Source: Micromonospora sp. R77
Lineage (GTDB): Bacteria > Actinomycetota > Actinomycetes > Mycobacteriales > Micromonosporaceae
Reading direction: 5' to 3'
Assembly (NCBI RefSeq): GCF_022747945.1
Contig: NZ_JALDST010000001.1
Coordinates: 5,022,001-5,086,000 of the forward strand
Length of the DNA: 64,000 bases
In this document: positions 17,618-27,416 of the stretch, in pieces
How positions within the stretch are numbered: position 1 is the stretch's first letter
Layout: every line of letters begins with the position of its first letter
Translations under genes and position numbers: made by a program
The notes under the pieces: generated by a model
What the model saw: only the letters and a program-made list of their open reading frames with translations
Told to the model about the DNA's origin: nothing
Databases searched by the model: none

Positions 17618-18832
17618 ATGGCTAAGAGTGGTCTGGCGTCCCGGCTCTACCGGGGCGAGGCCGATCTCAACATCGTCGGCCGGCGCAAGGTCTGGTTCGG
17701 CGTCGCGGCCCTGCTGGCGCTGATCGCGGTGCTCAGCTTCGCGGTGCGGGGCTTCCACCTCGGCATCGAGTTCGCCGGCGGCAACTCGCTCGTCGTGCCG
17801 GCCACCGTCGGCACCCTGGACGACACCGAGCGGCAGGTCAACGACATCCTGGCGACCAAGGGTGGCGGTGTCCAGGTGGCCACCGCGCAGAAGGTCGGCG
17901 GCACCAACGGCGACTCCTACGAGATGCGTACGCCGGAGCTGACGCCCACCCAGGCGGACGACGTGAAGGTCGCGATGGCCGACAAGTTCGGCATCCCGGT
18001 CGACCAGGTCGGTGGCAACCAGGTCAGCGCGTCCTTCGGTGGACAGGTCACCGAGCGCGCGCTGCTCGGTCTGCTGATCTTCCTCGCGGTGGTGGCGATC
18101 TATCTGATCCTGCGCTTCGAGTGGCGGATGGCCGCCGCCGCCATCACCTCGCTCTTCATGAACCTGGTCCTGACCGCCGGCATCTACTCGCTGGTCGGCT
18201 TCGAGGTCACCCCGTCGACGATCATCGGTTTCCTCACCATCCTGGGCTTCGCCCTCTATGACGTGGTGGTGGTCTTCGACAAGGTCCAGGAGAACACCCG
18301 GGGCATCACCGCGAACAACAACCAGACCTACGGCGAGGCGGCCAACCTGGCGCTGAACCAGAGCCTGATGCGGTCGCTGAACACCTCGGTGGTCGCCCTG
18401 CTCCCGGTGGGTGGTCTGCTCTTCATCGGTGCCGGCCTGCTCGGCGCGGGCACCCTGAAGGACCTCGGCCTGGTGCTCTTCGTCGGTATGGCGACGGCCT
18501 TCCTGACCTCGATCCTGCTCGCCACGCCGCTGCTGGTGCTGTTGAAGAACCAGGACCCGCGGATCAGCGCGCACAACAAGCGGGTGCTGGCCCGCCGGGG
18601 TGCGATCGCCCGCGGCGAGCTGACCCCGAAGGGGGCACCGCGGGCCACCGCGGTCGCCGACGAGCCCGTCGACCCGGAGGCGGCGGCGCTGGCCGGCGCG
18701 CGCGCCGAAGGTGGGTTCCCGGCCGGCCGGGAAGCGCCCGACCGCGGGCCGGGGCAGGCGCCCGAGCGGCGGCGGAAACCGGCCGGGCGGCGCGAAACGG
18801 CGCTGAGCAGGGCCGGGGCGACCCGGTCGTGA
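17618..18832 (+). CDS. secF: Protein translocase subunit SecF
   Basis: Partner of SecD, 404 residues. The start LYRGEADLNIVGRRKVWF and then FHLGIEFAGGNSLVV are the SecF signatures; six TM segments follow, with LTILGFALYDVVVVFDKVQEN in TM4 and its cytoplasmic edge. A basic, Pro/Arg-rich tail of about 80 residues after residue 325 is longer than in enteric SecF. An 18-bp hairpin just after the stop ends the operon. Confidence 0.93.
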   Translation: MAKSGLASRLYRGEADLNIVGRRKVWFGVAALLALIAVLSFAVRGFHLGIEFAGGNSLVVPATVGTLDDTERQVNDILATKGGGVQVATAQKVGGTNGDSYEMRTPELTPTQADDVKVAMADKFGIPVDQVGGNQVSASFGGQVTERALLGLLIFLAVVAIYLILRFEWRMAAAAITSLFMNLVLTAGIYSLVGFEVTPSTIIGFLTILGFALYDVVVVFDKVQENTRGITANNNQTYGEAANLALNQSLMRSLNTSVVALLPVGGLLFIGAGLLGAGTLKDLGLVLFVGMATAFLTSILLATPLLVLLKNQDPRISAHNKRVLARRGAIARGELTPKGAPRATAVADEPVDPEAAALAGARAEGGFPAGREAPDRGPGQAPERRRKPAGRRETALSRAGATRS

Positions 18833-18840
18833 GCAACGTG

Positions 18841-18882
18841 ACGGCGTCCTTCATGCTGTGCGAGCAGCATGAAGGACGCCGT
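18841..18882 (+). terminator. Hairpin terminator after secF
   Basis: Perfect 18-bp stem ACGGCGTCCTTCATGCTG with a 6-nt loop TGCGAG and the complementary arm, starting 9 nt after the secF stop. No T-tract follows, as is common in actinomycetes. It lies inside the apt frame upstream of 18910 and argues against the farther apt start at 18829. Confidence 0.75.
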
Positions 18883-18909
18883 CGTCGTACGAAGGGGAAC
18901 GGAAGCGCC

Positions 18910-19476
18910 GTGACGGAGACCCACAGCACCGGGGTACGCGGGGACAGCGGCATCGAGATGGCCCGGTTGGTGGCCAGCCGGGTGCTGGACGTGCCGGACT
19001 TCCCGAAGCCCGGAGTCATGTTCAAGGACCTGATGCCGCTCTTCGCCGACGGCGAGGTGTTCCGCCAGGTGATCGACGGGATCGTCGCCCACCACGGGCG
19101 GGAGTCCTTCGACGCGGTGGTCGGCATCGAGGCCCGGGGCTTCGTGATCGCCGCCGCCATCGCGTACGCCACCGGCGTCGGTGTGGTGCCGGTGCGCAAG
19201 GCCGGCAAGCTGCCCCGCCCGGCCTACTCGGCCTCCTACGCCCTGGAGTACGGCGAGGCGACGCTGGAGGTGCACCAGGACGCGTTCACCGCCGGGCACC
19301 GGGTGCTGGTCGTCGACGACGTGCTGGCCACCGGAGGCACCGCCGAGGCGACGCTCGACCTGGTGGAACGGGCCGGCGGCACGGTGTCCGGCTTCACCGT
19401 GCTGCTGGAGCTGGGTTTCCTCGCCGGCCGCGAGCGGCTCGCCCCGCGCCCGGTCCATGCCCTGCTGACCGTTTGA
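18910..19476 (+). CDS. apt: Adenine phosphoribosyltransferase
   Basis: Salvages adenine with PRPP to AMP. The 188-residue protein has the family core [26 protein letters not shown], the adenine-site region [14 protein letters not shown], and the PRPP motif [13 protein letters not shown]. The GTG at 18910 is preferred, with GGAAG 4-5 nt upstream and the secF terminator excluded; ATG 18958 is a shorter alternative. Placed between secF and relA as in other actinomycetes, where purine salvage and (p)ppGpp metabolism sit together. Confidence 0.9.
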   Translation: MTETHSTGVRGDSGIEMARLVASRVLDVPDFPKPGVMFKDLMPLFADGEVFRQVIDGIVAHHGRESFDAVVGIEARGFVIAAAIAYATGVGVVPVRKAGKLPRPAYSASYALEYGEATLEVHQDAFTAGHRVLVVDDVLATGGTAEATLDLVERAGGTVSGFTVLLELGFLAGRERLAPRPVHALLTV

Positions 19477-19669
19477 TGCCCGGGCCCGTCGGGCGGACCC
19501 CGCGAGGGCCGTCCGGCGGAGCGGCAGGGCACCCTGCGTACGGGTAGCATTGCCCTTTGCTGACCGGGCGACCTCTGCCCGGCGGCGCGGAACAGGCCGG
19601 CCCCCGGGCCGGTTGCAGAGAACGTCGACCAGACGGTCGACGCGTTCCCGGCGAGCGGTGAGGAGGCCG

Positions 19670-22159
19670 GTGTCCCACGATGTCGTCCCTCCGGTGGAGG
19701 GCACGGTGCACCCGACAGGCGACGCGGACGGCTCGGTGACCGAGCGGAGCGGCAACCCGCCGGCCCGGGTGACGGGCGCCGGCAACGGCGCCGCCCCCGA
19801 GACGACGGCGGACGGCGGCTCGTCGGCCGGTGAGACGGTCGTGGTGCCGTTCCCGACCGATCCGGCCGTGGACCCCTCGCCCAGCGGTGGCTTCGCGTTG
19901 TCCAACGCGCCCACCGGCCGGCGGGTGCGGGCCCGGTTGGCGCGGTTCAACGCCCCGTGGCAGACCTCGCAGGTCAGCGAGGTGCTGGAGCCGCTGATCG
20001 CCACGCACCGGGAGAACCACCCGAAGGCCGACGCCAAGCTGCTGCAGCGGGCGTTCGACACCGCCGCGCGCTGGCACTCCGGTCAGTACCGCAAGTCCGG
20101 TGACCCGTACATCACCCACCCGCTGGCGGTGGCCACCATCCTGGGCAACCTGGGCATGGACACCACCACCCTGGTCGCCGCGCTGCTGCACGACACCATC
20201 GAGGACACCGAATACACGCTCGACCAGATGCGGGCGGACTTCGGCCCGGAGGTGACCCTCCTGGTCGACGGCGTGACGAAGCTGGACAAGGTCAAGCTGG
20301 GTGACGCGGCCAAGGCGGAGACGATCCGCAAGATGGTCGTGGCGATGGCCAAGGACCCCCGGGTGCTGGTGATCAAGCTGGCGGACCGGCTGCACAACAT
20401 GCGTACCCTCACCTTCCTGCCCCGCCCCAAGCAGGAGCAGAAGGCCAAGGAGACGCTGGAGATCCTGGCTCCCCTCGCCCACCGTCTGGGCATGAACACG
20501 ATCAAGTGGGAGCTGGAGGACCTCGCCTTCGGGACCCTGTTCCCGAAGCGGTACGAGGAGATCAACCGGCTGATCGGGGAGCACCAGCCGCAGCGGGAGG
20601 CGCTGCTGCGGCAGGTGACCCAGAAGGTGTCCACCGACCTGAAGGCCGCCAAGATCAAGGCGGAGACCACCGGCCGGCCCAAGCACCTCTACTCGATCTA
20701 CCAGAAGATGATCGTGCGGGGTCGCGACTTCAACGACATCTACGACCTGGTCGGGGTGCGGATCCTGGTCGACACGGTGCGGGACTGCTATGCGGCGCTG
20801 GGCGTCATCCACGCCAACTGGCAGCCGGTACCGGGCCGGTTCAAGGACTACATCGCGATGCCCAAGTTCAACATGTACCAGTCGTTGCACACGACGGTCA
20901 TCGGGCCCACCGGCAAGCCGGTGGAGATGCAGATCCGCACGTACGCGATGCACCGCACCGCCGAGTTCGGCATCGCCGCCCACTGGAAGTACAAGGAGCA
21001 CAAGGGCACCCAGATCGTCGGCCCGCCCGCGCACATCGACGAGATGACCTGGCTGCGGCAGCTGCTGGACTGGCAGCGGGAGGCGGCCGACCCGAGCGAG
21101 TTCCTCGACGCGCTGCGCTTCGACCTGTCCAGCCAGGAGGTGTACGTCTTCACCCCGAAGGGTGACGTCATCCCGCTGCCGACCGGGTCGACGCCGGTGG
21201 ACTTCGCGTACGCGGTGCACACCGAGGTCGGGCACAAGTGCATCGGCGCGCGGGTCAACGGCAAGCTGGTGCCGCTGGAGTCGACGCTCTCCAACGGCGA
21301 CGTGATCGAGATCTTCACCTCGAAGTCCGACACGGCCGGCCCCACCCAGGACTGGCTGGGCTTCGTCAAGAGCCCGCGCGCCCGCACCAAGATCCGCCAG
21401 TACTTCAACAAGGAGCGGCGCGAGGAGGCGATCGAGGCCGGCAAGGACGCGATCGTCAAGGCCATGCGCAAGCAGGGCATGCCGCTGCAGCGGATGCTCA
21501 CCTCCGACAACCTGATGGCGATCGCCCGGGACCTGCACCTGGCCGACGTGGCCTCGCTCTATGCCGCGGTCGGCGACAGCCAGGTCTCCGCCCAGTCGGT
21601 GGTGCAGAAGCTGATGGCCACCTACGGGGGCGAGGAGGGCGCGGCGGAGGACATCGCCGAGACCGCCGTCGCCACCCGGCCGCCGCGCAGCCGGCAGAAC
21701 AGCAGCGATCCCGGCGTGGTGGTCCGGGGCGTCAGCGACGTCTGGATCAAACTGGCCCGCTGCTGCACCCCCGTGCCACCGGACAGCGTCTTCGGCTTCG
21801 TCACCCGCTCCGGCGGGGTGAGCGTGCACCGGGACGACTGCGCCAACGCCGAGGACCTGCGGGCGCAGGCCGAGCGGGTGGTGGAGGTCAGCTGGAAGCT
21901 CACCTCCGCGTCGACGTTCCTGGTCGCCATCCAGGTCGAGGCGTTGGACCGGCACAAGCTGCTGGCGGACGTGACCCGGGTGCTGTCGGAGGAGCGGGTG
22001 AACATCCTCTCCGCCACCGTCACCACCACCCGGGACCGGGTGGCGGTGAGCCGGTTCAGCTTCGAGATGGCCGACCCGAAGCACCTCGGGCACCTGCTCG
22101 CGGCCGTGCGCAAGGTCGACGGGGTGTTCGACGCGTACCGGGTGACCTCGGGCGCCTGA
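19670..22159 (+). CDS. relA: Bifunctional (p)ppGpp synthetase/hydrolase, RelA/SpoT (Rsh)
   Basis: Stringent-response enzyme, 829 residues from the GTG at 19670 (GAGGAGG just upstream). In order: a variable Pro/Thr-rich N-terminus of about 90 residues; the HD hydrolase domain with [16 protein letters not shown] and the metal-binding HDTIED; the synthetase domain with [22 protein letters not shown]; the TGS domain ([28 protein letters not shown]); a helical segment; a CxxC-bearing conserved cysteine region ([12 protein letters not shown]); and a C-terminal ACT domain. The HDTIED acids suggest the hydrolase is active. A candidate -10 TAGCAT is at 19545-19550. Ends at a bidirectional hairpin. Confidence 0.95.
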   Translation: MSHDVVPPVEGTVHPTGDADGSVTERSGNPPARVTGAGNGAAPETTADGGSSAGETVVVPFPTDPAVDPSPSGGFALSNAPTGRRVRARLARFNAPWQTSQVSEVLEPLIATHRENHPKADAKLLQRAFDTAARWHSGQYRKSGDPYITHPLAVATILGNLGMDTTTLVAALLHDTIEDTEYTLDQMRADFGPEVTLLVDGVTKLDKVKLGDAAKAETIRKMVVAMAKDPRVLVIKLADRLHNMRTLTFLPRPKQEQKAKETLEILAPLAHRLGMNTIKWELEDLAFGTLFPKRYEEINRLIGEHQPQREALLRQVTQKVSTDLKAAKIKAETTGRPKHLYSIYQKMIVRGRDFNDIYDLVGVRILVDTVRDCYAALGVIHANWQPVPGRFKDYIAMPKFNMYQSLHTTVIGPTGKPVEMQIRTYAMHRTAEFGIAAHWKYKEHKGTQIVGPPAHIDEMTWLRQLLDWQREAADPSEFLDALRFDLSSQEVYVFTPKGDVIPLPTGSTPVDFAYAVHTEVGHKCIGARVNGKLVPLESTLSNGDVIEIFTSKSDTAGPTQDWLGFVKSPRARTKIRQYFNKERREEAIEAGKDAIVKAMRKQGMPLQRMLTSDNLMAIARDLHLADVASLYAAVGDSQVSAQSVVQKLMATYGGEEGAAEDIAETAVATRPPRSRQNSSDPGVVVRGVSDVWIKLARCCTPVPPDSVFGFVTRSGGVSVHRDDCANAEDLRAQAERVVEVSWKLTSASTFLVAIQVEALDRHKLLADVTRVLSEERVNILSATVTTTRDRVAVSRFSFEMADPKHLGHLLAAVRKVDGVFDAYRVTSGA

Positions 22160-22172
22160 GGCAGGGACAACG

Positions 22173-22206
22173 GAAGCGCCCGCCGGCTGGAGCCGGCGGG
22201 CGCTTC
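22173..22206. terminator. Bidirectional hairpin terminator between relA and cyclophilin
   Basis: Perfect 16-bp inverted repeat GAAGCGCCCGCCGGCT with a 2-nt centre, 13 nt after the relA stop and 15 nt from the end of the converging cyclophilin gene. Confidence 0.8.
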
Positions 22207-22221
22207 GTCGTACGGGGTGGA

Positions 22222-23055
22222 TCAGCCCTGGATGTCGCTCATCGTCAGCTTGTTGATGACGACTTCCTTCTTCGGGTGACCATCGCCCTTCTGGTTCACG
22301 TTGTCGCTACCGACCGCAGCGACCTGCTTCACCAGGTCCAGTCCACCGGTGATCTTGCCGAGCACGGTGTAGTTCGGGTCGAGCTGCGAGTCGCCGTAGA
22401 CGATGAAGAACTGGCTGCCGGTAGTGCCCGGATCCTGCGTCTTGGCCATCGCGATCACGCCCTCCGGATAGGCGGGGCGCTGGTCGGTGGGCAGGTTCTC
22501 CTCGGCCATCCGGTAGCTCGGGCCGCCGGTGCCGTCGGTCTGCCGCCAGCCCTTACCAGTGACACTCGGGTCGCCGCACTGCAGCACCTTGATGCCCTCG
22601 GTGACGAGCCGATGGCACTTGGTGTTGTCGAAGAAGCCCTTGCTGGCCAGGTGGGTGAAGCTGCCGGCGGTGCAGGGCACCTTGCTGCGGTCGATCTTCG
22701 CGGTGATCGGGCCCAGGTTGGTGTCGATCGTCATGGTCTGGGTGCCGGTGTTGCGCTGCTGGGTCTCCGGCAGCCCGACGTCCTTGATCTGCTTGCTGAG
22801 CGCCTCCTTCGGGAGTTCGGGGTAGGCGCACTGCGCCGCCCCGCCCGAAGCGGCGGTGTTCTGCTTCTTGTCGTCGTCGCCACCGAGGGCGGTGGCCAGC
22901 CAGACGGTGCCGGCGACCACGAGCAGCAGGACCGCGCCGGCCCCGACGATCGCCTGGGTCTGCCGGCGCTTGCGGGCCTTGGCCGCGCGTTCGGCCATCT
23001 CCCGCTCGAGGCGGGCCCGCGCCGCCGCGCGCTGCCGCTCTCTCGTGGACGTCAC
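22222..23055 (-). CDS. Membrane-anchored cyclophilin-type peptidyl-prolyl isomerase
   Basis: A 277-residue protein: a basic cytoplasmic N-terminus rich in Arg/Ala (1-33), one TM helix (about 35-57), then an extracellular cyclophilin domain. The domain keeps the catalytic arginine position (KCHRLV, equal to the FHR motif), the QCGDPS loop and GSQFFIVYGDSQLDPNYTVLG, so it is likely active in folding exported proteins. Cysteine pairs may form disulfides outside the cell. A paralogue lies directly upstream on the same strand. Confidence 0.88.
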   Translation of the reverse strand: MTSTRERQRAAARARLEREMAERAAKARKRRQTQAIVGAGAVLLLVVAGTVWLATALGGDDDKKQNTAASGGAAQCAYPELPKEALSKQIKDVGLPETQQRNTGTQTMTIDTNLGPITAKIDRSKVPCTAGSFTHLASKGFFDNTKCHRLVTEGIKVLQCGDPSVTGKGWRQTDGTGGPSYRMAEENLPTDQRPAYPEGVIAMAKTQDPGTTGSQFFIVYGDSQLDPNYTVLGKITGGLDLVKQVAAVGSDNVNQKGDGHPKKEVVINKLTMSDIQG

Positions 23056-23112
23056 GTCGCTCCTCCTGGACTGTCTCGCCGCGCGGACGCTGCGGTGGTG
23101 TGGTGGGCCGGA

Positions 23113-23976
23113 TCAGCCGGCGCTGGGGGTGGCCGACGGCGTCGTGGTGGAGGCGCCGGTGGCGGCCGGGGTGTCGGCCACCTCGCCGACGGTGAGGCTC
23201 TTGATCACCACGTCGGTCTTCGGCTTGACCTTGGCCCCACTCCCATTGTCCACGGTCGGCAGGGCACCGATCTTCGTCAGCACGTCCAGGCCGGCGGTGA
23301 CCTTGCCGATCACCGGGTAGACCGGCTTGGCCGGGTTGTAGTCCTTGAAGAAGAGCAGGAACTGGCTGCCGTTGGCGCCCGGTGGGTTGGCGACCAGCGC
23401 CACCGTGCCCTTCGGGTACGCCGGCTTGCCGGACCCGCTCGGCACCGGCACGGGGACGTTCTCGTCGTAGAACGTGTAGGTGGGGCCGCCGATGCCGGTG
23501 CCGCTCGGGTCGCCGCAGTGCAGCGCCCCCTCGGCGGTGATCTCGTGGCACTTGGTGTTGTCGAAGAACGAGCGACCGGCCAGGTGGGCGAAACTCGCCC
23601 CGGCGCACGGGGCGGCGGTCAGGTTCAGCGCGGCGGTGATCGGGCCGCCCTGGTTGGTGGTGACGGTCATCGGGCGGGTGCCGGCGGTGGGCAGACCGGT
23701 GGTGGCCGGGGTGCCGACGTCCTTGAGGTTGGTGTTGCCGCCGCCGTCCTGTGGGGTCCACACGCAGACGTCCTGGGCCGCCTTCTTCTTCTCCGGGTCG
23801 GAGTCGAACGCGCCCAGCGCCCACGCCGAGCCGACCACGATCAGTGCCAGCACGAGGGCGGCGCCCACGCCGGCCTGGATCTGCCGGCGCCGCTTCGCGG
23901 CGGCGGCCCGCCGGGCGAGCTGCCGGTCGAGCTTGGCACGCGCCAGTTTGCGCGCCCGGTCCCTGCTGGAAGCCAC
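23113..23976 (-). CDS. Membrane-anchored cyclophilin-like protein, degenerate active site
   Basis: A 287-residue paralogue of the gene downstream with the same plan: basic N-terminus, TM helix (about 35-55), extracellular cyclophilin fold, plus a Thr/Ala/Pro tail. The catalytic HR is HE here (KCHEITAEG), and GSQFFIVY is GSQFLLFF, so isomerase activity is doubtful; it may bind clients or partners instead. GTG 23976 is chosen for the AAGGGGAG just upstream; the open frame reaches 24057 without SD. The pair probably forms one transcript, 57 bp apart. Confidence 0.83.
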   Translation of the reverse strand: MASSRDRARKLARAKLDRQLARRAAAAKRRRQIQAGVGAALVLALIVVGSAWALGAFDSDPEKKKAAQDVCVWTPQDGGGNTNLKDVGTPATTGLPTAGTRPMTVTTNQGGPITAALNLTAAPCAGASFAHLAGRSFFDNTKCHEITAEGALHCGDPSGTGIGGPTYTFYDENVPVPVPSGSGKPAYPKGTVALVANPPGANGSQFLLFFKDYNPAKPVYPVIGKVTAGLDVLTKIGALPTVDNGSGAKVKPKTDVVIKSLTVGEVADTPAATGASTTTPSATPSAG

Positions 23977-24230
23977 CCGTGCTCCCCTTCCTCTACCCTG
24001 GTCGTCGGCGGCGCTCGGGCGTGGTCCGCCCGTCGGGCGGCAGGTGCGCCACGCCACACGCCCGCCAGAGTGTACGGGTAGCGGCTGGGAAAGTCGTGTA
24101 CGAGGTGCGGCCTGGCTTTATCGGGCTGCGTCACTGTGCCGGTGGGGCGGGCGGGACGGCTGGGTCGGCGGAATCCGTTCGGCGGGGCGGCTAGGCTGAC
24201 CGGGGACGACTCGACGGAAGGGGAGCGGAC

Positions 24231-24947
24231 GTGCTCGTGGCCGGCTTTCCCGCGGACGCCTTCGGCACCAACTGTTACGTGGTGGCGACCGCGCCGGGGG
24301 AGCAGTGCGTGGTGGTCGATCCCGGCATCGGGGTGCTCGACCGGCTCGACGCCGTGCTGGCCGAACACCGCCTGCACCCGGCCGCGGTGCTGCTCACCCA
24401 CGGCCACCTCGACCACACGTTCTCCGTCGCCCCGGTCTGCGGCGCGCGCGGCATCCCGGCGTACGTCCACCCGGACGACCGGGAGCTGCTGGCCGATCCG
24501 GCCAAGGCGCTCTCGATGGACCTCACCCAGCTCTTCGGCGGGCGGCTGCCCTACACCGAGCCGGACGACGTGGCCGAGCTGACCGACGGCGCCACCCTGG
24601 CCCTGGCCGGCCTGGAGATCACCGTCGACCACGCGCCGGGCCATACCGGCGGGTCGGTGCTGTTCCGACTGCCCGGCGCGGGCTCGCCCTGGGAGGCCGA
24701 GCAGGTCTGCCTCTCCGGGGACGTGCTCTTCGCCGGCTCGATCGGCCGCACCGACCTGCCGGGCGGCAGCATGCCCCGGATGCTGTCCAGCCTGCGGGAG
24801 AAGGTCCTCCCGCTGGCCGACGACACGGTCGTCCTGCCCGGCCACGGCCCCGCGACCACCATCGGCCGCGAGCGCGCGACCAACCCGTACCTCCGAGAGG
24901 TGGCGGGGACCGGCGGCGCGCGCCCGGCGCCCACCCGCGGCCTGTAG
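24231..24947 (+). CDS. MBL-fold metallo-hydrolase, glyoxalase II-like
   Basis: A 238-residue cytosolic metallo-beta-lactamase-fold hydrolase. THGHLDH (56-62) gives the first metal ligands, DHAPGHTGGSV the next His, and SGDVLFAGSIGRTDLPGG the bridging Asp and the phosphate-binding-like loop seen in hydroxyacylglutathione hydrolase relatives. GTG 24231 follows GGAAGGGGAG. It precedes hisS by 53 bp, as in other actinomycetes, probably in one transcript; TAGGCT at 24192-24197 is a candidate -10. Substrate unknown. Confidence 0.83.
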   Translation: MLVAGFPADAFGTNCYVVATAPGEQCVVVDPGIGVLDRLDAVLAEHRLHPAAVLLTHGHLDHTFSVAPVCGARGIPAYVHPDDRELLADPAKALSMDLTQLFGGRLPYTEPDDVAELTDGATLALAGLEITVDHAPGHTGGSVLFRLPGAGSPWEAEQVCLSGDVLFAGSIGRTDLPGGSMPRMLSSLREKVLPLADDTVVLPGHGPATTIGRERATNPYLREVAGTGGARPAPTRGL

Positions 24948-25000
24948 ACCGCCGCGATCACGACGGCCCGCGCGGACCGCGCGGGATCAAGGAGTACGCC

Positions 25001-26323
25001 ATGAGCAAGCCCACGCCCATCTCCGGCTTCCCGGAGTGGACGCCCGCCCAGCGGATGATCGAGCAGTTCGTCCTCGACCGGATCCGCGGCACCTTCGAGC
25101 TGTACGGGTTCGCCCCGCTGGAGACCCGCTCGGTCGAGCCCCTCGACCAGCTGCTGCGCAAGGGGGAGACCTCGAAGGAGGTCTACCTGCTGCGCCGGTT
25201 GCAGGCCGACGCCGACGGTCCGGCCGGCGACGACTCGCTGGGGCTGCACTTCGACCTGACCGTGCCGTTCGCCCGGTACGTGCTGGAGAACGCCGGCAAG
25301 CTGCAGTTCCCGTTCCGCCGCTATCAGATCCAGAAGGTGTGGCGGGGTGAGCGCCCGCAGGAGGGGCGCTACCGGGAGTTCCTCCAGGCCGACATCGACA
25401 TCGTCGACCGGGACACGCTGCCGGCGCACTACGAGGCGGAGATGCCGCTGGTGATCGGCGACGCGCTGCGGTCGCTGCCGATCCCGCCGGTGCGGATCCA
25501 GGTGAACAACCGCAAGATCTGCGAGGGCTTCTACCGGGGCGTCGGGATCGACGACCCGGCGGCGGCGCTGCGCGCGGTGGACAAGCTCGACAAGATCGGC
25601 CCGGCGAAGGTGGCCGAGCTGCTCGGCGAGACGGCCGGGGCGACGGAGGCGCAGGCCAAGGCGGCCCTGGCGTTGGCCGAGATCTCCGCGCCGGACGCCT
25701 CCTTCGCCGACGCGGTACGCGCCCTCGGGGTGAGCGACCCGCTGCTCGACGAAGGGCTCGCCGAGTTGGTCGCGGTGATGGAGACGGCGGTCGCGCACTC
25801 GCCCGGGCTCTGCGTCGCCGACCTGCGGATCGCCCGCGGCCTGGACTACTACACCGGCACCGTCTACGAGACGCAGATGGTGGGTTACGAGCGGTTCGGC
25901 TCGATCTGCTCCGGCGGCCGGTACGACAACCTGGCCAGCTCCGGCACCGTCTCGTTCCCCGGGGTGGGCATCTCGATCGGGGTGACCCGCCTGCTCGGCC
26001 TGCTCTTCGGGGCCGAGGCGCTGACGGTGTCGCGGAGCGTGCCGACCTGCGTGCTGGTCGCCGTCACCAACGAGGACGAGCGTGCGGCGAGCAACCGGGT
26101 CGCGGAGGCGCTGCGCTCGCGCGGCGTACCCACCGAGGTGTCGCCGAGCGCGGCGAAGTTCGGCAAGCAGATCCGGTACGCCGAGCGGCGCGGCATCCCG
26201 TACGTCTGGTTCCCGGGCGCCGACGGCGACCAGGTGAAGGACATCCGATCCGGGGAGCAGGTCGCCGCGGCGGCGGGGGAGTGGATGCCGCCCCGGGCGG
26301 ACCTGAAGCCGCTGGTCAGCTGA
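25001..26323 (+). CDS. hisS: Histidyl-tRNA synthetase
   Basis: Class II synthetase of 440 residues charging tRNA-His. Motif 2-type region RRYQIQKVWRGERPQEGRYREFLQADIDI, the histidine-specific RGLDYYTGTVYE loop and motif 3 in GVGISIGVTRLLGLL are all present, followed by the anticodon-binding domain (about 345-440). The ATG at 25001 has AAGGAG (24989-24994) 6 nt upstream. The QADIDIVD form rather than QIDVD and the length match the actinobacterial type. Confidence 0.94.
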   Translation: MSKPTPISGFPEWTPAQRMIEQFVLDRIRGTFELYGFAPLETRSVEPLDQLLRKGETSKEVYLLRRLQADADGPAGDDSLGLHFDLTVPFARYVLENAGKLQFPFRRYQIQKVWRGERPQEGRYREFLQADIDIVDRDTLPAHYEAEMPLVIGDALRSLPIPPVRIQVNNRKICEGFYRGVGIDDPAAALRAVDKLDKIGPAKVAELLGETAGATEAQAKAALALAEISAPDASFADAVRALGVSDPLLDEGLAELVAVMETAVAHSPGLCVADLRIARGLDYYTGTVYETQMVGYERFGSICSGGRYDNLASSGTVSFPGVGISIGVTRLLGLLFGAEALTVSRSVPTCVLVAVTNEDERAASNRVAEALRSRGVPTEVSPSAAKFGKQIRYAERRGIPYVWFPGADGDQVKDIRSGEQVAAAAGEWMPPRADLKPLVS

Positions 26324-26351
26324 GCTATTACTCGCGCGTACGGCCGCGGGG

Positions 26352-26384
26352 CCCTACGGTGGCGTAAGTTACGCCACCGTAGGG
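26352..26384. promoter_or_regulatory. Large palindrome overlapping the desaturase SD
   Basis: Perfect 16-bp inverted repeat CCCTACGGTGGCGTAA and its complement around a single G. It ends in the AGGGAGG SD of the desaturase gene. The spacing and sequence look like a TetR-class operator; as RNA it would also hide the SD. No regulator gene is adjacent. Confidence 0.55.
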
Positions 26385-26392
26385 AGGCCCCG

Positions 26393-27331
26393 TTGACCGC
26401 ACTCAGCCAGACCGCGCTGCTGCGCGAACTCGAACCCGTCGTCGCCACCAACCTCGACCGGCACCTGACCATGACCAAGGAGTGGTTCCCGCACGAGTAC
26501 GTCCCGTGGAGCGAGGGCCGCACCTTCGACGGCCCACTCGGCGGCGAGCCGTGGTCTCCGCAGGACAGCGGCATCTCCGACGTGGCCCGCACGGCGCTGA
26601 TCGTCAACCTGCTCACCGAGGACAACCTGCCCTCGTACCACCACGAGATCGCGACGCTCTTCGGGCGCGACGGGGCGTGGGGGACCTGGGTGCACCGGTG
26701 GACCGCCGAGGAGGGGCGGCACGGCACGGCGATCCGCGACTACCTGACCGTGACCCGGGCCGTCGACCCGGTGGCCCTGGAGCGGGCCCGGATGGTCCAC
26801 ATGTCCGAGGGCTACCAGAACGCCCACGGGGACGAGGTGCTGCACTCGCTGGCGTACGTCTCCTTCCAGGAGCTGGCCACCCGGATCTCGCACCGCAACA
26901 CCGGTCGGGCGACCGGCGACCCGGCGTGCGAGGCGCTGCTGGCCCGGGTGGCCGCCGACGAGAACCTGCACATGGTCTTCTACCGCAACCTGCTCGGCGC
27001 GGCGTTCGAGCTGGCCCCGAGCCAGGCGATGCGGGCGGTCGCCGACGTGCTCGCCGACTTCCAGATGCCCGGCGTCGGCATCGAGGGCTTCGCCCGCAAG
27101 TCCGTGGCGATCGCCCTGGCCGGCATCTACGACCTGCGTCAGCACCGCGACGAGGTGGTCGTGCCGGTGCTGCGCCAGTGGGACGTCTTCGATGTGACGG
27201 GCCTGGACGCCGACGGCGAGACCGCCCGCGACCAGATCGCCGCCCACCTGGACGACCTGGAGCGCGGCGCGTCCCGCTTCGAGGAGAAGCGCGCCGCCCG
27301 CGCCGCCCGCCTCGCCACCACCCGCGCCTGA
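26393..27331 (+). CDS. Acyl-ACP desaturase (type 2 fatty acid desaturase)
   Basis: A soluble diiron desaturase of 312 residues that places a double bond in ACP-bound fatty acids. The two diiron helices pairs are visible: E in NLLTEDNLPSYHHEI, EEGRH in WTAEEGRHGTAI, then later E in FQELATRISH and DENLH in VAADENLHMVFYRN. The start is a TTG at 26393 with AGGGAGG upstream, inside a palindrome. The gene stands alone between hisS and a repeat-rich end with a hairpin terminator, and should adjust membrane fluidity. Confidence 0.9.
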   Translation: MTALSQTALLRELEPVVATNLDRHLTMTKEWFPHEYVPWSEGRTFDGPLGGEPWSPQDSGISDVARTALIVNLLTEDNLPSYHHEIATLFGRDGAWGTWVHRWTAEEGRHGTAIRDYLTVTRAVDPVALERARMVHMSEGYQNAHGDEVLHSLAYVSFQELATRISHRNTGRATGDPACEALLARVAADENLHMVFYRNLLGAAFELAPSQAMRAVADVLADFQMPGVGIEGFARKSVAIALAGIYDLRQHRDEVVVPVLRQWDVFDVTGLDADGETARDQIAAHLDDLERGASRFEEKRAARAARLATTRA

Positions 27332-27337
27332 CCACGC

Positions 27338-27412
27338 CGACTCCGGCCTTCCGCGCCGACTCCGGCCCTCCGCGCCGGCTCCGGCCCTCCGCGCCCGCTC
27401 TGGGCTCCGCGC
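27338..27412. repeat. 19-bp imperfect tandem repeat, four units
   Basis: Units of the form CGACTCCGGCCCTCCGCGC at 27338-27356, 27357-27375, 27376-27394 and a diverged 18-nt copy 27395-27412. They begin 7 nt after the desaturase stop. No coding role is seen. Confidence 0.75.
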
Positions 27413-27416
27413 CCGA

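Noticed and set aside
19394..22093. A nearly 900-codon minus-strand open frame opposite relA
   Set aside because: Translation has no recognisable domain and mirrors relA codons.
24961..24985. GC palindrome GCCCGCGCGGACCGCGCGGG upstream of hisS as a T-box or attenuator
   Set aside because: Only a short GC-rich stem; no T-box specifier or terminator structure. A similar GCGCGGACCGCGC also occurs at 147-159, so it is likely a chance or minor repeat.
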